Of a stretch of 44,609 nucleotides of DNA, positions 1 to 7,728 are shown piece by piece. The DNA is from Euryarchaeota archaeon UBA558 (GTDB lineage: Archaea; Thermoplasmatota; Poseidoniia; Poseidoniales; Thalassarchaeaceae): contig DAZE01000020.1 of NCBI GenBank assembly GCA_002507175.1, positions 78,030-122,638 on the forward strand, read 5' to 3'. Each line of letters begins with the position of its first letter. Position 1 is the stretch's first letter. The notes beneath the pieces are model-generated. The model made no database searches, was not told the origin of the DNA, and worked only from the letters and a program-made list of their open reading frames with translations. The translations under genes and the position numbers were made by a program.

Positions 1-861
1 ATACGGGAAGACGTCGCCGTTGTCTCCCACGCCGTCGCCATCCGAGTCAGTGGTCTCGTTCGGGTCCTCTGGGAAAGCATCCGAGTTGTCACCAAAACCA
101 TCTCCGTCTGTGTCGTGAGTCTCCAGTGGGTTGCTTGGGAACGCATCAGCATTATTGCCTACGCCATCGTTGTCCATGTCTCCAGTCTCAGTCGCATCAT
201 ACGGGAAGACGTCGCCGTTGTCCCCGACGCCGTCTCCATCGGAATCAACTGCCTCATATGGATTAAGGGGGAATTCATCGCCATTGTCCCCCACGCCGTC
301 GCCATCCGAGTCGATTGACTCAGAGGGGTCATTGGGAAAGAGGTCTCTGTTGTCTCCGACCCCATCCCCATCGCGATCACGCCAATCCGAGGCGTCTGTG
401 GGGAATGCATCTGCGTTGTCTCCATAGCCATCCCCGTCCGTATCAGCTGTCTCCGATGGATCACCCGGGAAGGCGTCAGCATTGTTGCCTACACCATCCC
501 CATCGGTATCAATAGTCTCATTGGGATCGTTCGGGAAGGCATCACCATTGTCACCAATTCCATCACCATCGCTATCAGCCCATTCAAACGGCCATAAAGG
601 AAAAGCATCGCCAGAGTCTGAATAACCATCGCCGTCGGAATCTAGACAACCAATAACATCGATATTTGAGAGCCCACTGACACTTGGACATTGATCTACA
701 TTATCACCAAAACCATCACCATCAGTATCGCTAGTTTCATCAGAATCATTTGGGAACGCGTCAGTATTGTCACCAACGCCATCCCCATCTGCGTCTATCC
801 ATTCGTTGGGATTATAGATGAATGCGTCTACATCATCACGGTATCCATCCCCATCTGAGTC
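1..861 (-). repeat. Thrombospondin type 3 repeat array (coding)
   Basis: Thirteen tandem units of about 22 residues each carry a DxDxDG loop followed by GDN-DAFP-like spacers, for example DSDGDGVGDN. One unit is irregular and contains two cysteines (QCPS...GCLD), which may form a disulfide. The array continues past position 1. Such arrays bind many calcium ions and act as rigid stalks in secreted proteins. The repeated DNA makes this stretch prone to length variation and misassembly. Confidence 0.9.
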
Positions 862-1854
862 CCGAACAAAACCCTGTATGGCCCAATTGAAAGCCTCATC
901 TGCCCACACGTCCACCCCGTCGAAAGGCATGTCGTTGTGGACACCATCATTTATTCTCCAATGAGATAGACGCTCACCAGAATTGCAATTAACATAATCA
1001 AATTTATCTGTTTCATCCCCCGACAGAGAGTAAACCAAATCCAGAGACCCTACTGGCACCCTCTGGGAGTCACAGCCTTTTCTTGCGGCCCAGTTAGCTA
1101 GAGTTGCATTGGCACCAGGGAAGGGATTCCCGTTGTTGTTCCCCCCCTCGTATTCTATCGTCGTATCCGACGTTGCATGAACATGTAGTATGTCCGGACT
1201 CCCAGTATTTGGGCACATGTTGAAATCATTCCATGTCACCCCGTTTAGGGCTACTATCGCCTTCATCATTGATCCTCTGTCACAGGCCATTCTGTGGGAC
1301 ATGAATCCTCCATTAGAGAATCCCATGAATATGATACCTTCAGGGTCAGCACCATAATTTGAGACTGCGTCGGAAACAATGCCTTCTAGCCAATTGACAT
1401 CATCGGAATGCGTAGGCCCCCAGAGAAACCCTTCGTTACAACAGGCATCTGTGGCATTCCAAAATCTCGGATCCCCCCATCCTGAGTGCTGCGTTCCGTC
1501 TGGCCGTAGAAGAAGATGCTCGTTATTGTGTATGCTATCGGTTAGACCCATATTGTAGGTCACTTCAGTACCACTGTTGCTGAATCCGTGCAGAGCAACC
1601 ACAAGGGGTAAAGGGCGTGAATAATCATGGCCCCCGGGCATTTCAAGTATGGCTGTACGTGATGAAGGGCCGACCGAGACGGTTGTGTGCGATGCGGTGT
1701 ACTGTATAGCGGAGCCTGTGTCCGATGAGGTGTAATTTCTCGACTGTTTTTCGAGCTCGACTTCTGACATTGACATCATCGAGGACAAAGAAACCAACAA
1801 GATCATGACGGTCATAACAAATGCAGCATTCTTCCGTCCACTATTACTTTGCAT
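1..1854 (-). CDS. Secreted PHB-depolymerase/LpqC-like esterase with thrombospondin type 3 repeats (partial)
   Basis: The gene reads leftward off the window edge, so only the first 618 codons are present and the C-terminus is missing. The N-terminus has a short basic stretch followed by a hydrophobic segment (about residues 9-30), consistent with secretion. Residues about 60-320 form an alpha/beta-hydrolase of the poly(3-hydroxybutyrate) depolymerase/LpqC type: an LHGFSNSG oxyanion-loop motif, the nucleophile elbow GFSNGG with Ser about 180, a likely acid at Asp about 230 (HATSDTT) and a likely histidine near 306 (GVHND). From about residue 332 on, 13 DxDxDGxGDN calcium-binding loops follow, typical of thrombospondin type 3 repeats. 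The enzyme probably acts outside the cell on an ester polymer or a feruloyl/acetyl ester; the substrate cannot be read from the sequence. A TATA-like box lies 21-28 nt upstream of the ATG, suggesting a leaderless transcript. Confidence 0.85.
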   Translation of the reverse strand, partial: MQSNSGRKNAAFVMTVMILLVSLSSMMSMSEVELEKQSRNYTSSDTGSAIQYTASHTTVSVGPSSRTAILEMPGGHDYSRPLPLVVALHGFSNSGTEVTYNMGLTDSIHNNEHLLLRPDGTQHSGWGDPRFWNATDACCNEGFLWGPTHSDDVNWLEGIVSDAVSNYGADPEGIIFMGFSNGGFMSHRMACDRGSMMKAIVALNGVTWNDFNMCPNTGSPDILHVHATSDTTIEYEGGNNNGNPFPGANATLANWAARKGCDSQRVPVGSLDLVYSLSGDETDKFDYVNCNSGERLSHWRINDGVHNDMPFDGVDVWADEAFNWAIQGFVRDSDGDGYRDDVDAFIYNPNEWIDADGDGVGDNTDAFPNDSDETSDTDGDGFGDNVDQCPSVSGLSNIDVIGCLDSDGDGYSDSGDAFPLWPFEWADSDGDGIGDNGDAFPNDPNETIDTDGDGVGNNADAFPGDPSETADTDGDGYGDNADAFPTDASDWRDRDGDGVGDNRDLFPNDPSESIDSDGDGVGDNGDEFPLNPYEAVDSDGDGVGDNGDVFPYDATETGDMDNDGVGNNADAFPSNPLETHDTDGDGFGDNSDAFPEDPNETTDSDGDGVGDNGDVFPY

Positions 1855-1874
1855 GAATTATCCACTATCCGTGA

Positions 1875-1882
1875 TTATATTT
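1875..1882 (-). promoter_or_regulatory. TATA-like box for the esterase/TSP3 gene
   Basis: On the minus strand AAATATAA ends about 20 nt before the ATG at 1854. That is the distance expected when transcription starts at or next to the start codon. No Shine-Dalgarno sequence is visible, so the mRNA is probably leaderless. Confidence 0.45.
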
Positions 1883-1954
1883 CCTTTTCCCAAAAATTGA
1901 GTTTAATTATGTTTGCGAGTATGGATTTTATTTTTATATTGACTTGAACGGACC

Positions 1955-1962
1955 ATAATATA
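1955..1962 (+). promoter_or_regulatory. TATA-like box for the gene at 1985
   Basis: ATAATATA begins 30 nt before the ATG at 1985. Together with the opposite-strand box at 1875-1882 it makes this 130-bp gap a divergent promoter region. Confidence 0.4.
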
Positions 1963-1984
1963 CTCCGGGTAGCGACCGGAAGAT

Positions 1985-2491
1985 ATGACACGCTTTACTT
2001 TCATGGGTTTGAACATGCCTCAGATGACAGCAGCGATAGGTTACTTGCTGATTGCATTGGGATCTGTATTTTGGATATTCACCGGATACATGACGGCTTT
2101 GTTCCCGGCGCTCTTCGGTGGTCTGATGGTTTTCTCTGCGCTAGGCTCAAGGATGAAGCCAGAAAAGAACGCGATGTTCATGCACATCGCAGTTTTGGCA
2201 TCGCTCTCAGCCACGGCTCTGGGCGTCGCTACGGTCGCCATCAATCCTCAATGGTCAACTTCTACGGCAGCAGTGGAACAGCTGCTGATGACCGTTCTGT
2301 CGGGGGCTCACCTCGGAGTTTCCGTTGCCTCGTTCACGTATGGGGCCCCAATAGACGCCGAGGCCGACAGACGTTGCGGGCATGAAGATAGCCAATGGGC
2401 AATTCCGTATTCGAACAACACGGTAAACTACCCATCTGCCAATGAGTCATCCATGGCTGCAACAATCTTGCTAACGTCTCCCCGTAAGTGA
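1985..2491 (+). CDS. Small multi-pass membrane protein of unknown function
   Basis: The product has 168 residues. Residues about 12-125 contain four hydrophobic segments (around IGYLLIALGSVFWIFTG, LFPALFGGLMVFSAL, IAVLASLSATALGVATVA and LLMTVLSGAHLGVSVASF), consistent with a small four-helix membrane protein. The last 50 residues are hydrophilic and of a different character, beginning after SFTYGAP. This could be a real cytoplasmic tail or the result of a late frameshift. I recognise no family. A TATA-like box lies 30 nt upstream, and the thioesterase gene follows after 17 nt, so the two may be co-transcribed. Confidence 0.65.
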   Translation: MTRFTFMGLNMPQMTAAIGYLLIALGSVFWIFTGYMTALFPALFGGLMVFSALGSRMKPEKNAMFMHIAVLASLSATALGVATVAINPQWSTSTAAVEQLLMTVLSGAHLGVSVASFTYGAPIDAEADRRCGHEDSQWAIPYSNNTVNYPSANESSMAATILLTSPRK

Positions 2492-2508
2492 TTTGTTGAA
2501 AGCCCACC

Positions 2509-2961
2509 ATGCACAAGCGATATGAGGACAATCGCGGTAGCAACTCCATGGTATTCAGGTCATCCCGCAGAATAGACTTCCCTATGGTTGATCTTGCTGG
2601 CATAGTTTACTACCCAAGGTATTGGGATCTGGCACACGTATTCTTCGAGGAAATTTGGGAGTCGTTGTGCGGGATCAGCTATCCCGCCGTACTCAAAGAA
2701 AAACGGTTGGCATTGCCCCTGGTACACAGCGAAGCCACATTTCACAAACCTATGATCTACGGGGATGTCGCTCATTGTGAGATATCCGTCATTAAAATGG
2801 GAAAAACGTCGATATCTTGGCGGTTTAGAATTTATAATCAGTCGAATGAGCTTTGCTGGAGCGCGGTACAAACTACCGTATGCACAAGTATGGATTCTAT
2901 TTGTGACAAATTAGACATCCCAATATGGGTCAGAGAAGGCTTAGATAGCATTTTGGAATGA
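2509..2961 (+). CDS. Acyl-CoA thioesterase, 4-hydroxybenzoyl-CoA thioesterase (hotdog) family
   Basis: The product of about 150 residues is the usual size of a single hotdog domain. The segment near residues 24-40 (FPMVDLAGIVYYPRYWD) matches the family signature, in which the aspartate before A-G-I-V-Y is the catalytic residue of the 4HBT/YbgC type. The segment around residues 71-90 (LVHSEATFHKPMIYGD) matches the second conserved strand. The expected reaction is hydrolysis of an acyl-CoA to free acid and CoA in the cytoplasm; the acyl group is unknown. An in-frame ATG at 2548 is an alternative start that removes a poorly conserved leader. The gene ends 2 nt from the convergent pentapeptide-repeat gene. 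Confidence 0.8.
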   Translation: MHKRYEDNRGSNSMVFRSSRRIDFPMVDLAGIVYYPRYWDLAHVFFEEIWESLCGISYPAVLKEKRLALPLVHSEATFHKPMIYGDVAHCEISVIKMGKTSISWRFRIYNQSNELCWSAVQTTVCTSMDSICDKLDIPIWVREGLDSILE

Positions 2962-2963
2962 AA

Positions 2964-3362
2964 TCAGGGTTTAGGCCATTTCTTCCCAAGCGCCTTCCTC
3001 AGTGAATCGTCCATTTTCGCGTCCCACCAATTCGCATCCCTCCAAATTGCATATCGTCCACGTATGCCCCTTAGGTCTGCTCCATCCATCTTAGCACCCT
3101 GCATGTTGGACAGGCTTAATTTAGCTTTGACGAATCGAGCATCTCTCATGTCAGATCCGTCCAACGCGGCTTTCATCAAATTCGCATGCTTGAAGGATGC
3201 TCCTCGCATGTCCGCACCGGATAAATCAGCTCCTTCGAGATCTGATCCATCAAAAATCGCCCGACGCAAGTCAGCTCCAGACAGATTTGCCCCCCTAAGG
3301 TCTGCCCTTACATGGGAAGTATATGACCAATCCTTTCGCTCATTCTCTTGTTTTTCCCTCAC
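2964..3362 (-). CDS. Pentapeptide-repeat protein
   Basis: Of 132 residues, about 90 (residues 18-108) are tandem A(D/N)LxX pentapeptides such as ADLRGANLSGADLRRAIFDG, the signature of a right-handed quadrilateral beta-helix. The first 15 residues are charged and the last 20 are basic and tryptophan-rich (IWRDANWWDAK). There is no signal peptide, so it is probably cytoplasmic. Family members range from DNA-mimicking gyrase protectors to scaffold proteins; nothing here selects among them. Its start overlaps the stop of the upstream gene by 4 nt, so the two are translationally coupled and may act together. Confidence 0.85.
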   Translation of the reverse strand: MREKQENERKDWSYTSHVRADLRGANLSGADLRRAIFDGSDLEGADLSGADMRGASFKHANLMKAALDGSDMRDARFVKAKLSLSNMQGAKMDGADLRGIRGRYAIWRDANWWDAKMDDSLRKALGKKWPKP

Positions 3363-3883
3363 GCTGATAGCCTCTCTAGATGTTCGACCCCTGCGCTTGT
3401 GAGTATCACATGTCGGTTTTTGTCCTTGCCTGGTGGATAGGTCAACAACGGGGTCTTATCATCACCGCCTCCCCCCTCGATCATTCTGTTAATGTACAGA
3501 GATATATTCCATTTTTCTATGTCTTCTTCCGTCCATTTCCCAGTCGAAGATAACAATTTCTTGAGTATCCTTGGTGGGGAATCGTCTTCCATCTCAACTG
3601 TTCGAAGATAGTAGATCGCCGCTAGAATGAGGTCAGTTGTCCTGTGAAGACCACAATTATCGATCATCCTTGCAAGACCGGCTCCCCCCCTCGATGGAAG
3701 TTTGTTGTACAGCATGCTCGCGTCTTTGCTTGCTCTGGACACTAGTGCGATAGATGATTTCCAATCATCTTCATCCTTGATGCTCTGCCACCGGTCGTTT
3801 ACCTCCCTGATGCTTCCACTGAGTGATACCTCTACATCGCCGATCTGTAGGTATAGTCGAGCTTCGTCAACCTCATCCTTCAT
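3359..3883 (-). CDS. Conserved-looking archaeal hypothetical protein, possible winged-helix C-terminus
   Basis: From the ATG at 3883 the product has 174 residues. It opens with a short beta-rich segment (LYLQIGDVEVSLSGSIREV), then an alpha-helical linker, then a C-terminal region of about 90 residues (LILAAIYYLRTV ... HVILTSAGVEHLERLSA) that reads like a winged-helix fold ending in the common T-x-x-G-x-x-x-L pattern. I recall similar two-part proteins in other archaea without assigned function; that is recollection, not a search. In-frame ATGs at 3907 and 3994 would lengthen the protein. The 3994 start would overlap the start codon of the divergent PAC2 gene, so I prefer 3883. It is coupled to the pentapeptide-repeat gene. 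Confidence 0.6.
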   Translation of the reverse strand: MKDEVDEARLYLQIGDVEVSLSGSIREVNDRWQSIKDEDDWKSSIALVSRASKDASMLYNKLPSRGGAGLARMIDNCGLHRTTDLILAAIYYLRTVEMEDDSPPRILKKLLSSTGKWTEEDIEKWNISLYINRMIEGGGGDDKTPLLTYPPGKDKNRHVILTSAGVEHLERLSA

Positions 3884-3992
3884 GGTGGTACCTTGATCGG
3901 GCATCATGTTAATTCTTTGTGCTCGCAAATCGCAATAGCGACCGACTCCAAACGACCGTTGATTTGAAGATGAAGCAACCATTCCAACGAAC

Positions 3993-4763
3993 ATGGCAGA
4001 CGCAACTGGAGAAGGTTACCCTCTGGTTCTACAAAGCGGTGCTGACCCCTCGACTCTCGGCGGCGTCGCCGTATGCGGACTGACGACGGTCGGATCAGTG
4101 GGTGTTATTGCAGCCTCCCACCTCATTACATCACTGGGATTGAAGCCCATGGGGACCGTCATACACCCTGAATTCCCTGCAATCGCTCTAATTCAGGAAT
4201 CAGTCCCAAAACATCCTGTGAGGGTGTATCAAGGTGAGGAAATGGGTGTATTTATTTCCGAGATTCAATTCCCCCAAGCAAGTGATTTTCAGTTCGGAAA
4301 TACAGTATTGGAGTGGTTTCAAAAAGGAGGTTTTGATAGATTGGTCATCATTGACGGCCTTGTTAGTGAAGATCTTGGACTCAAAGAAGATGGAGATATT
4401 TGGGGCGTGGCATCTCTCCAGAGCGGTCGAGATGCGTTGGACGCAGGGGGTATCCAGCGAATCCAGCAAGGCATTGTGACGGGAGTCTCCGGATTCTTGT
4501 TAGCAGAGGGTGAGAGACAAGGATTGGATATTACGGTCCTCCTCGCAGAATGCAATCCGGTCTACCCAGATGCTAGAGCAGCTCTGATTGCCGTCGAATC
4601 ACTCTGTGATTTGATGGATATCGAAATACCCGTCCAAACTCTGTTGGATGAAGCCAGGGAAATTGAGAACCGTGTGAGGGAAGCCTTTGAGAGGGCCCAA
4701 TCATCTGCCTTGCCAGCGCCAAAAGATGACCCAGACGATGACGAGATAAGCATGGTGTATTGA
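3993..4763 (+). CDS. PAC2-family protein (proteasome assembly chaperone homologue)
   Basis: This is a 256-residue protein of the PAC2 family. Residues about 24-65 (GGVAVCGLTTVGSVGVIAASHLI) and 50-70 (LGLKPMGTVIHPEFPAIALI) match the nucleoside-phosphorylase-like fold of archaeal PbaA/PbaB and eukaryotic PAC2 proteins. The segment FDRLVIIDGL near residue 115 is the matching core strand. Archaeal members are thought to act as proteasome-assembly-like chaperones or ATP-independent chaperones in the cytoplasm. The C-terminus is an acidic tail (DDPDDDE). No proteasome gene is nearby. The ATG is the first in frame, with no Shine-Dalgarno sequence, so a leaderless start is likely. Confidence 0.8.
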   Translation: MADATGEGYPLVLQSGADPSTLGGVAVCGLTTVGSVGVIAASHLITSLGLKPMGTVIHPEFPAIALIQESVPKHPVRVYQGEEMGVFISEIQFPQASDFQFGNTVLEWFQKGGFDRLVIIDGLVSEDLGLKEDGDIWGVASLQSGRDALDAGGIQRIQQGIVTGVSGFLLAEGERQGLDITVLLAECNPVYPDARAALIAVESLCDLMDIEIPVQTLLDEAREIENRVREAFERAQSSALPAPKDDPDDDEISMVY

Positions 4764-4770
4764 TTTCTGG

Positions 4771-5334
4771 TTAGTAGAACGGGTTAGCACCCGCCGCATG
4801 ATCGGTCGCGTCAATTACTTCGATTATCCCGGGGACATTTTCCATGATCATTACCTCCACGCCCTGCTTCAGGGTGACGTCAGCCATCCCACAGCCCTGA
4901 CATCCACCGCCAAACGCAATGATCGCCTTTCCATCGTCAACGCCAACCAGGTCCACGTGCCCGCCATGGGACGCTACAGCGGGATTCACATTTTTGTCGA
5001 TTACTTCCGCTACTCTCTTTGACAAATCGTCCAACCAGAGTGGGTTGGGATTGTCGAAGCTAAAACCCCCTCCCATGAGAGTCTCCTTGAAATCCAGCGT
5101 CGCACCATCAAGGTACTTGGCGCTTCTAGAGGCTATTCTGACTTGGAATCCCCTGATTTCTTGGGTCACGTCATCATCTTTCGACTCCTCGTTGCTGACG
5201 AATTGGAGGTCATATTGAAAGCCCTTGGGGCCACGTCCCACGATCTCTATTCTGAGAGCCATGGCGACTCCCTCCTCAGCCTGTGCGGAGTAGTGCAATA
5301 GCATCTCATGTGCCCTATCGCTGATCGTAAGCAT
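4771..5334 (-). CDS. nfuA: NfuA-like iron-sulfur cluster carrier
   Basis: The product has 187 residues from the ATG at 5334. The N-terminal about 100 residues resemble the HesB/IscA (A-type) fold (MLTISDRAHEMLLHYSAQ ... LDFKETLMGGGFSFDNPN). The cysteines of true A-type proteins are absent, as in bacterial NfuA. The C-terminal 75 residues are a NifU C-terminal domain with GGGCQGCG, where Cys145 and Cys148 bridge a 4Fe-4S cluster at a dimer interface. Role: carry and deliver Fe-S clusters to apo-enzymes in the cytoplasm. The reading frame stays open upstream to 5529, but that stretch overlaps the divergent moaA and lacks the family pattern. The radical-SAM enzyme MoaA next door is a plausible client. 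Confidence 0.85.
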   Translation of the reverse strand: MLTISDRAHEMLLHYSAQAEEGVAMALRIEIVGRGPKGFQYDLQFVSNEESKDDDVTQEIRGFQVRIASRSAKYLDGATLDFKETLMGGGFSFDNPNPLWLDDLSKRVAEVIDKNVNPAVASHGGHVDLVGVDDGKAIIAFGGGCQGCGMADVTLKQGVEVMIMENVPGIIEVIDATDHAAGANPFY

Positions 5335-5416
5335 TGAACATGGCAAGGGGCAGTGAGCCTTGAACCTACTTCTAACCCGGAAGCCTAATTCTGAGGGATC
5401 GATTGGGTTGGTCGAG

Positions 5417-6409
5417 ATGGTCACACTCCTAGACAAGTTAGGCCGCCCCTTGCGAGACCTGAGGATCTCTGTCACAGACAGGTGTAATTTCAGATGCACA
5501 TACTGCATGCCAAAAGAGGTATTTGGCAAGGACTTCCCATACCTTGAGAAGAATCACATAATGACTTTTGAAGAAATTGACAGGATTGTCGGCATATTCA
5601 CTAGGCTTGGCGTTGCTAAGGTCCGACTCACCGGGGGTGAACCACTGTTGAGAAAGAATCTGTCCGAATTAGTCTCCGCTCTTTCGTTGAGGGAGGTCGA
5701 ACTCGCATTGACCACAAACGGGGTATTGCTGCCCCGATACGCACCAGCTCTGTCCGCTGCTGGTTTGGACAGGGTCACAGTAAGTCTGGATGCCATCGAT
5801 GAAGGGACGTTCGCCTCGATTACCGACTCGGGTCACACCGTGGCCGCGGTCTTAGCGGGCATAGAGGCCGCAGAGTCAGTTGGACTCGGACCGATAAAAA
5901 TCAACACTGTTGTGAAACGTAATGTAAATGAGAGTGAGATGCTCGATCTGATCGCCAGGTTCTCAGACAGGGATATCGCTGTGAGGTTCATCGAATACAT
6001 GGACGTGGGAAGCACGAACGGTTGGAAAATGGACGATGTGGTTCCGGCTCAGGAGATCCGTCAGATCGTCGGTGCGGCAAAGGCCATCAAGCCGAACAAC
6101 GCCAATGATGTTGCCAAAATGTATAGATTGGAGAACGGAGGAGAAGTAGGAATAATTTCCAGCGTCACCGAGCCATTCTGCGGTAATTGCTCCAGAGCGA
6201 GAATATCTGCAGATGGGCGGTTATTCCTTTGCTTGTTCTCGAGCAAGGGTTTGGACCTCTTGAGTCCGATAAGGCAAGGTCGGAGTGATGAGTACCTAGA
6301 GGAGGAGATATCACGCTTCTGGAGATCCAGAAGCGATCGCTACTCCGAGATAAGGACAGACTCGCACAAGGACAGGAACAGAATCGAGATGTCCTACATA
6401 GGTGGATAA
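5417..6409 (+). CDS. moaA: GTP 3',8-cyclase MoaA (molybdenum cofactor biosynthesis)
   Basis: The product has 330 residues from the ATG at 5417, the normal MoaA length. It contains the radical-SAM CxxxCxxC motif (CNFRCTYC, about residues 23-30), the SAM-binding LTGGEPLLR segment, and a C-terminal second 4Fe-4S site CGNCSRARISADGRLFLC (CxxC followed by a third Cys). The protein ends in GG, the double-glycine tail needed for cyclic pyranopterin chemistry. It converts GTP to 3',8-cyclo-GTP, the first step of molybdopterin synthesis; no other moa gene lies in the window. A TTG at 5360 is an alternative start, but the extra leader has no family similarity. It diverges from nfuA with 82 nt between starts. 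Confidence 0.93.
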   Translation: MVTLLDKLGRPLRDLRISVTDRCNFRCTYCMPKEVFGKDFPYLEKNHIMTFEEIDRIVGIFTRLGVAKVRLTGGEPLLRKNLSELVSALSLREVELALTTNGVLLPRYAPALSAAGLDRVTVSLDAIDEGTFASITDSGHTVAAVLAGIEAAESVGLGPIKINTVVKRNVNESEMLDLIARFSDRDIAVRFIEYMDVGSTNGWKMDDVVPAQEIRQIVGAAKAIKPNNANDVAKMYRLENGGEVGIISSVTEPFCGNCSRARISADGRLFLCLFSSKGLDLLSPIRQGRSDEYLEEEISRFWRSRSDRYSEIRTDSHKDRNRIEMSYIGG

Positions 6410-6415
6410 TTTTAG

Positions 6416-7687
6416 TTAGACTCTATTCCTATAGAGGTCGACGACTGAACTCCACGGAGCATCGGTTCTGAAAGAAGGCTCTCCATAGTGCGAGACCTCC
6501 GCTGAATGACCCATTGATTTGAGCCCTTCCGCCATCTTAAACGGGCTTGGGGGACCACCTCCGCCCAAGAATCCCGGAAGCGAGTCAGTCACGACCAAGT
6601 GAGTGCCATGGATGGCATTTGCTTCCTTTTCGATATTCCTGACTGAATGCCTAGCGTACTTCTGTTCGTTCGTGTCGAGCGCTGAATCTCCCGATCCGCA
6701 TATCAGCGAAGCCGCTTCACCGGACAAGGATCTCATCAGTTCAGCGTCCCCCATGATCCCTGTCCATAGTGGCCCCGAAACATTGGATCTATCGGAGGGG
6801 GTTGCACTCAACGGCAGCATGACGTGCATTGGGGTACTCCCTGCATCATGAGGTGGCAACAGACCTGCCCCTATCGCCAATTCAACGTCCTTCTGAGAGG
6901 GGTTCGCGACTCTCCATCCGATGGAATCCTGGTAAGCGTTAGCCCTTCTCTTTGACCTATCCACGAGAACTGTGATCCTCAAGTGATGCGAATCCCAAAC
7001 TGATAGTAGAGGAGTGATCGCTCGATCGTGTCGCGCTGCTGCGACTGCAGCTGCTGCCAGTAGAACCCTGAGGCCGCTGTCGTGCTTCAGAGGATCTAGC
7101 CGCACTTGAGCGCCGTACCTTCTTCTCAGCGGCCCCCTAGATGATCCGCTCAATGCGGCCGTGTCCGTTGCACTAATCGAAACTACAGATCTTCGTGCGG
7201 TTGCTTGCATCGCTAGGTCCAGAAAGGGCATCGGAGATCCATAGGGATCTATGTCAATCCAATGCCAGCCTTGGGAAAGGAGCTCCTTCCTCGCATCCCC
7301 CCGAATAACAGATACATTGTGTCCAAGGGGGTCGTGGCGCAGATTTGAACGAGCCCACTGAAGTGCGTTTTCATTCATGTCACACATTTTCACTCTCAAC
7401 CTGGATGCTATATCCCCGGGCAGCTCATTCAACCACCGCCTGGTCCTTATTCCTGTTGCGCACATCGAATCGATAGTCTGAATCCTTTGAACCCCTCCAA
7501 GTGAAGAATTGGCCAGATGTTTGAGCATCAGTACACTCCGGGTTCTGTTTCCTGACATAGCAGGGTTGAGAAAACCATCCCCTCCCTTGCCCGCAGGACC
7601 CCTCCTGCCTCGATCAACGGCGATAGGAACTCTGTGTTCTGTAGATCCCTCCAGGTAAGGGACTCCCGGCCATCCATGCGGGTCCAT
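6416..7687 (-). CDS. trm1: tRNA (guanine(26)-N2)-dimethyltransferase Trm1
   Basis: This 423-residue protein matches archaeal Trm1, which uses SAM to make m2,2G at position 26 of tRNA. Visible signatures are FLNPAMSGNRTRSV (family VFYNPxMxxNRD), the SAM-binding segment TIDSMCATGIRTRRW, and the catalytic IDIDPYGSPMPFLD motif near residue 145. Length is slightly above the typical 380 residues. The gene starts 41 nt after the end of purM and is probably co-transcribed with it. The frame remains open upstream into purM, but no better start codon is evident. Confidence 0.92.
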   Translation of the reverse strand: MDPHGWPGVPYLEGSTEHRVPIAVDRGRRGPAGKGGDGFLNPAMSGNRTRSVLMLKHLANSSLGGVQRIQTIDSMCATGIRTRRWLNELPGDIASRLRVKMCDMNENALQWARSNLRHDPLGHNVSVIRGDARKELLSQGWHWIDIDPYGSPMPFLDLAMQATARRSVVSISATDTAALSGSSRGPLRRRYGAQVRLDPLKHDSGLRVLLAAAAVAAARHDRAITPLLSVWDSHHLRITVLVDRSKRRANAYQDSIGWRVANPSQKDVELAIGAGLLPPHDAGSTPMHVMLPLSATPSDRSNVSGPLWTGIMGDAELMRSLSGEAASLICGSGDSALDTNEQKYARHSVRNIEKEANAIHGTHLVVTDSLPGFLGGGGPPSPFKMAEGLKSMGHSAEVSHYGEPSFRTDAPWSSVVDLYRNRV

Positions 7688-7728
7688 GCGTGCACGCAGG
7701 GCTAGGGATTCATGGATTGCTCGCTCAA

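Noticed and set aside
115..515. Overlapping open frames on both strands in the repeat region
   Set aside because: They are by-products of the repetitive calcium-loop coding sequence; the continuous minus-strand frame explains the region.
5335..5529. N-terminal extension of the NfuA-like frame upstream of 5334
   Set aside because: It overlaps the divergent moaA start region and has no resemblance to the family; the ATG at 5334 gives the expected length.
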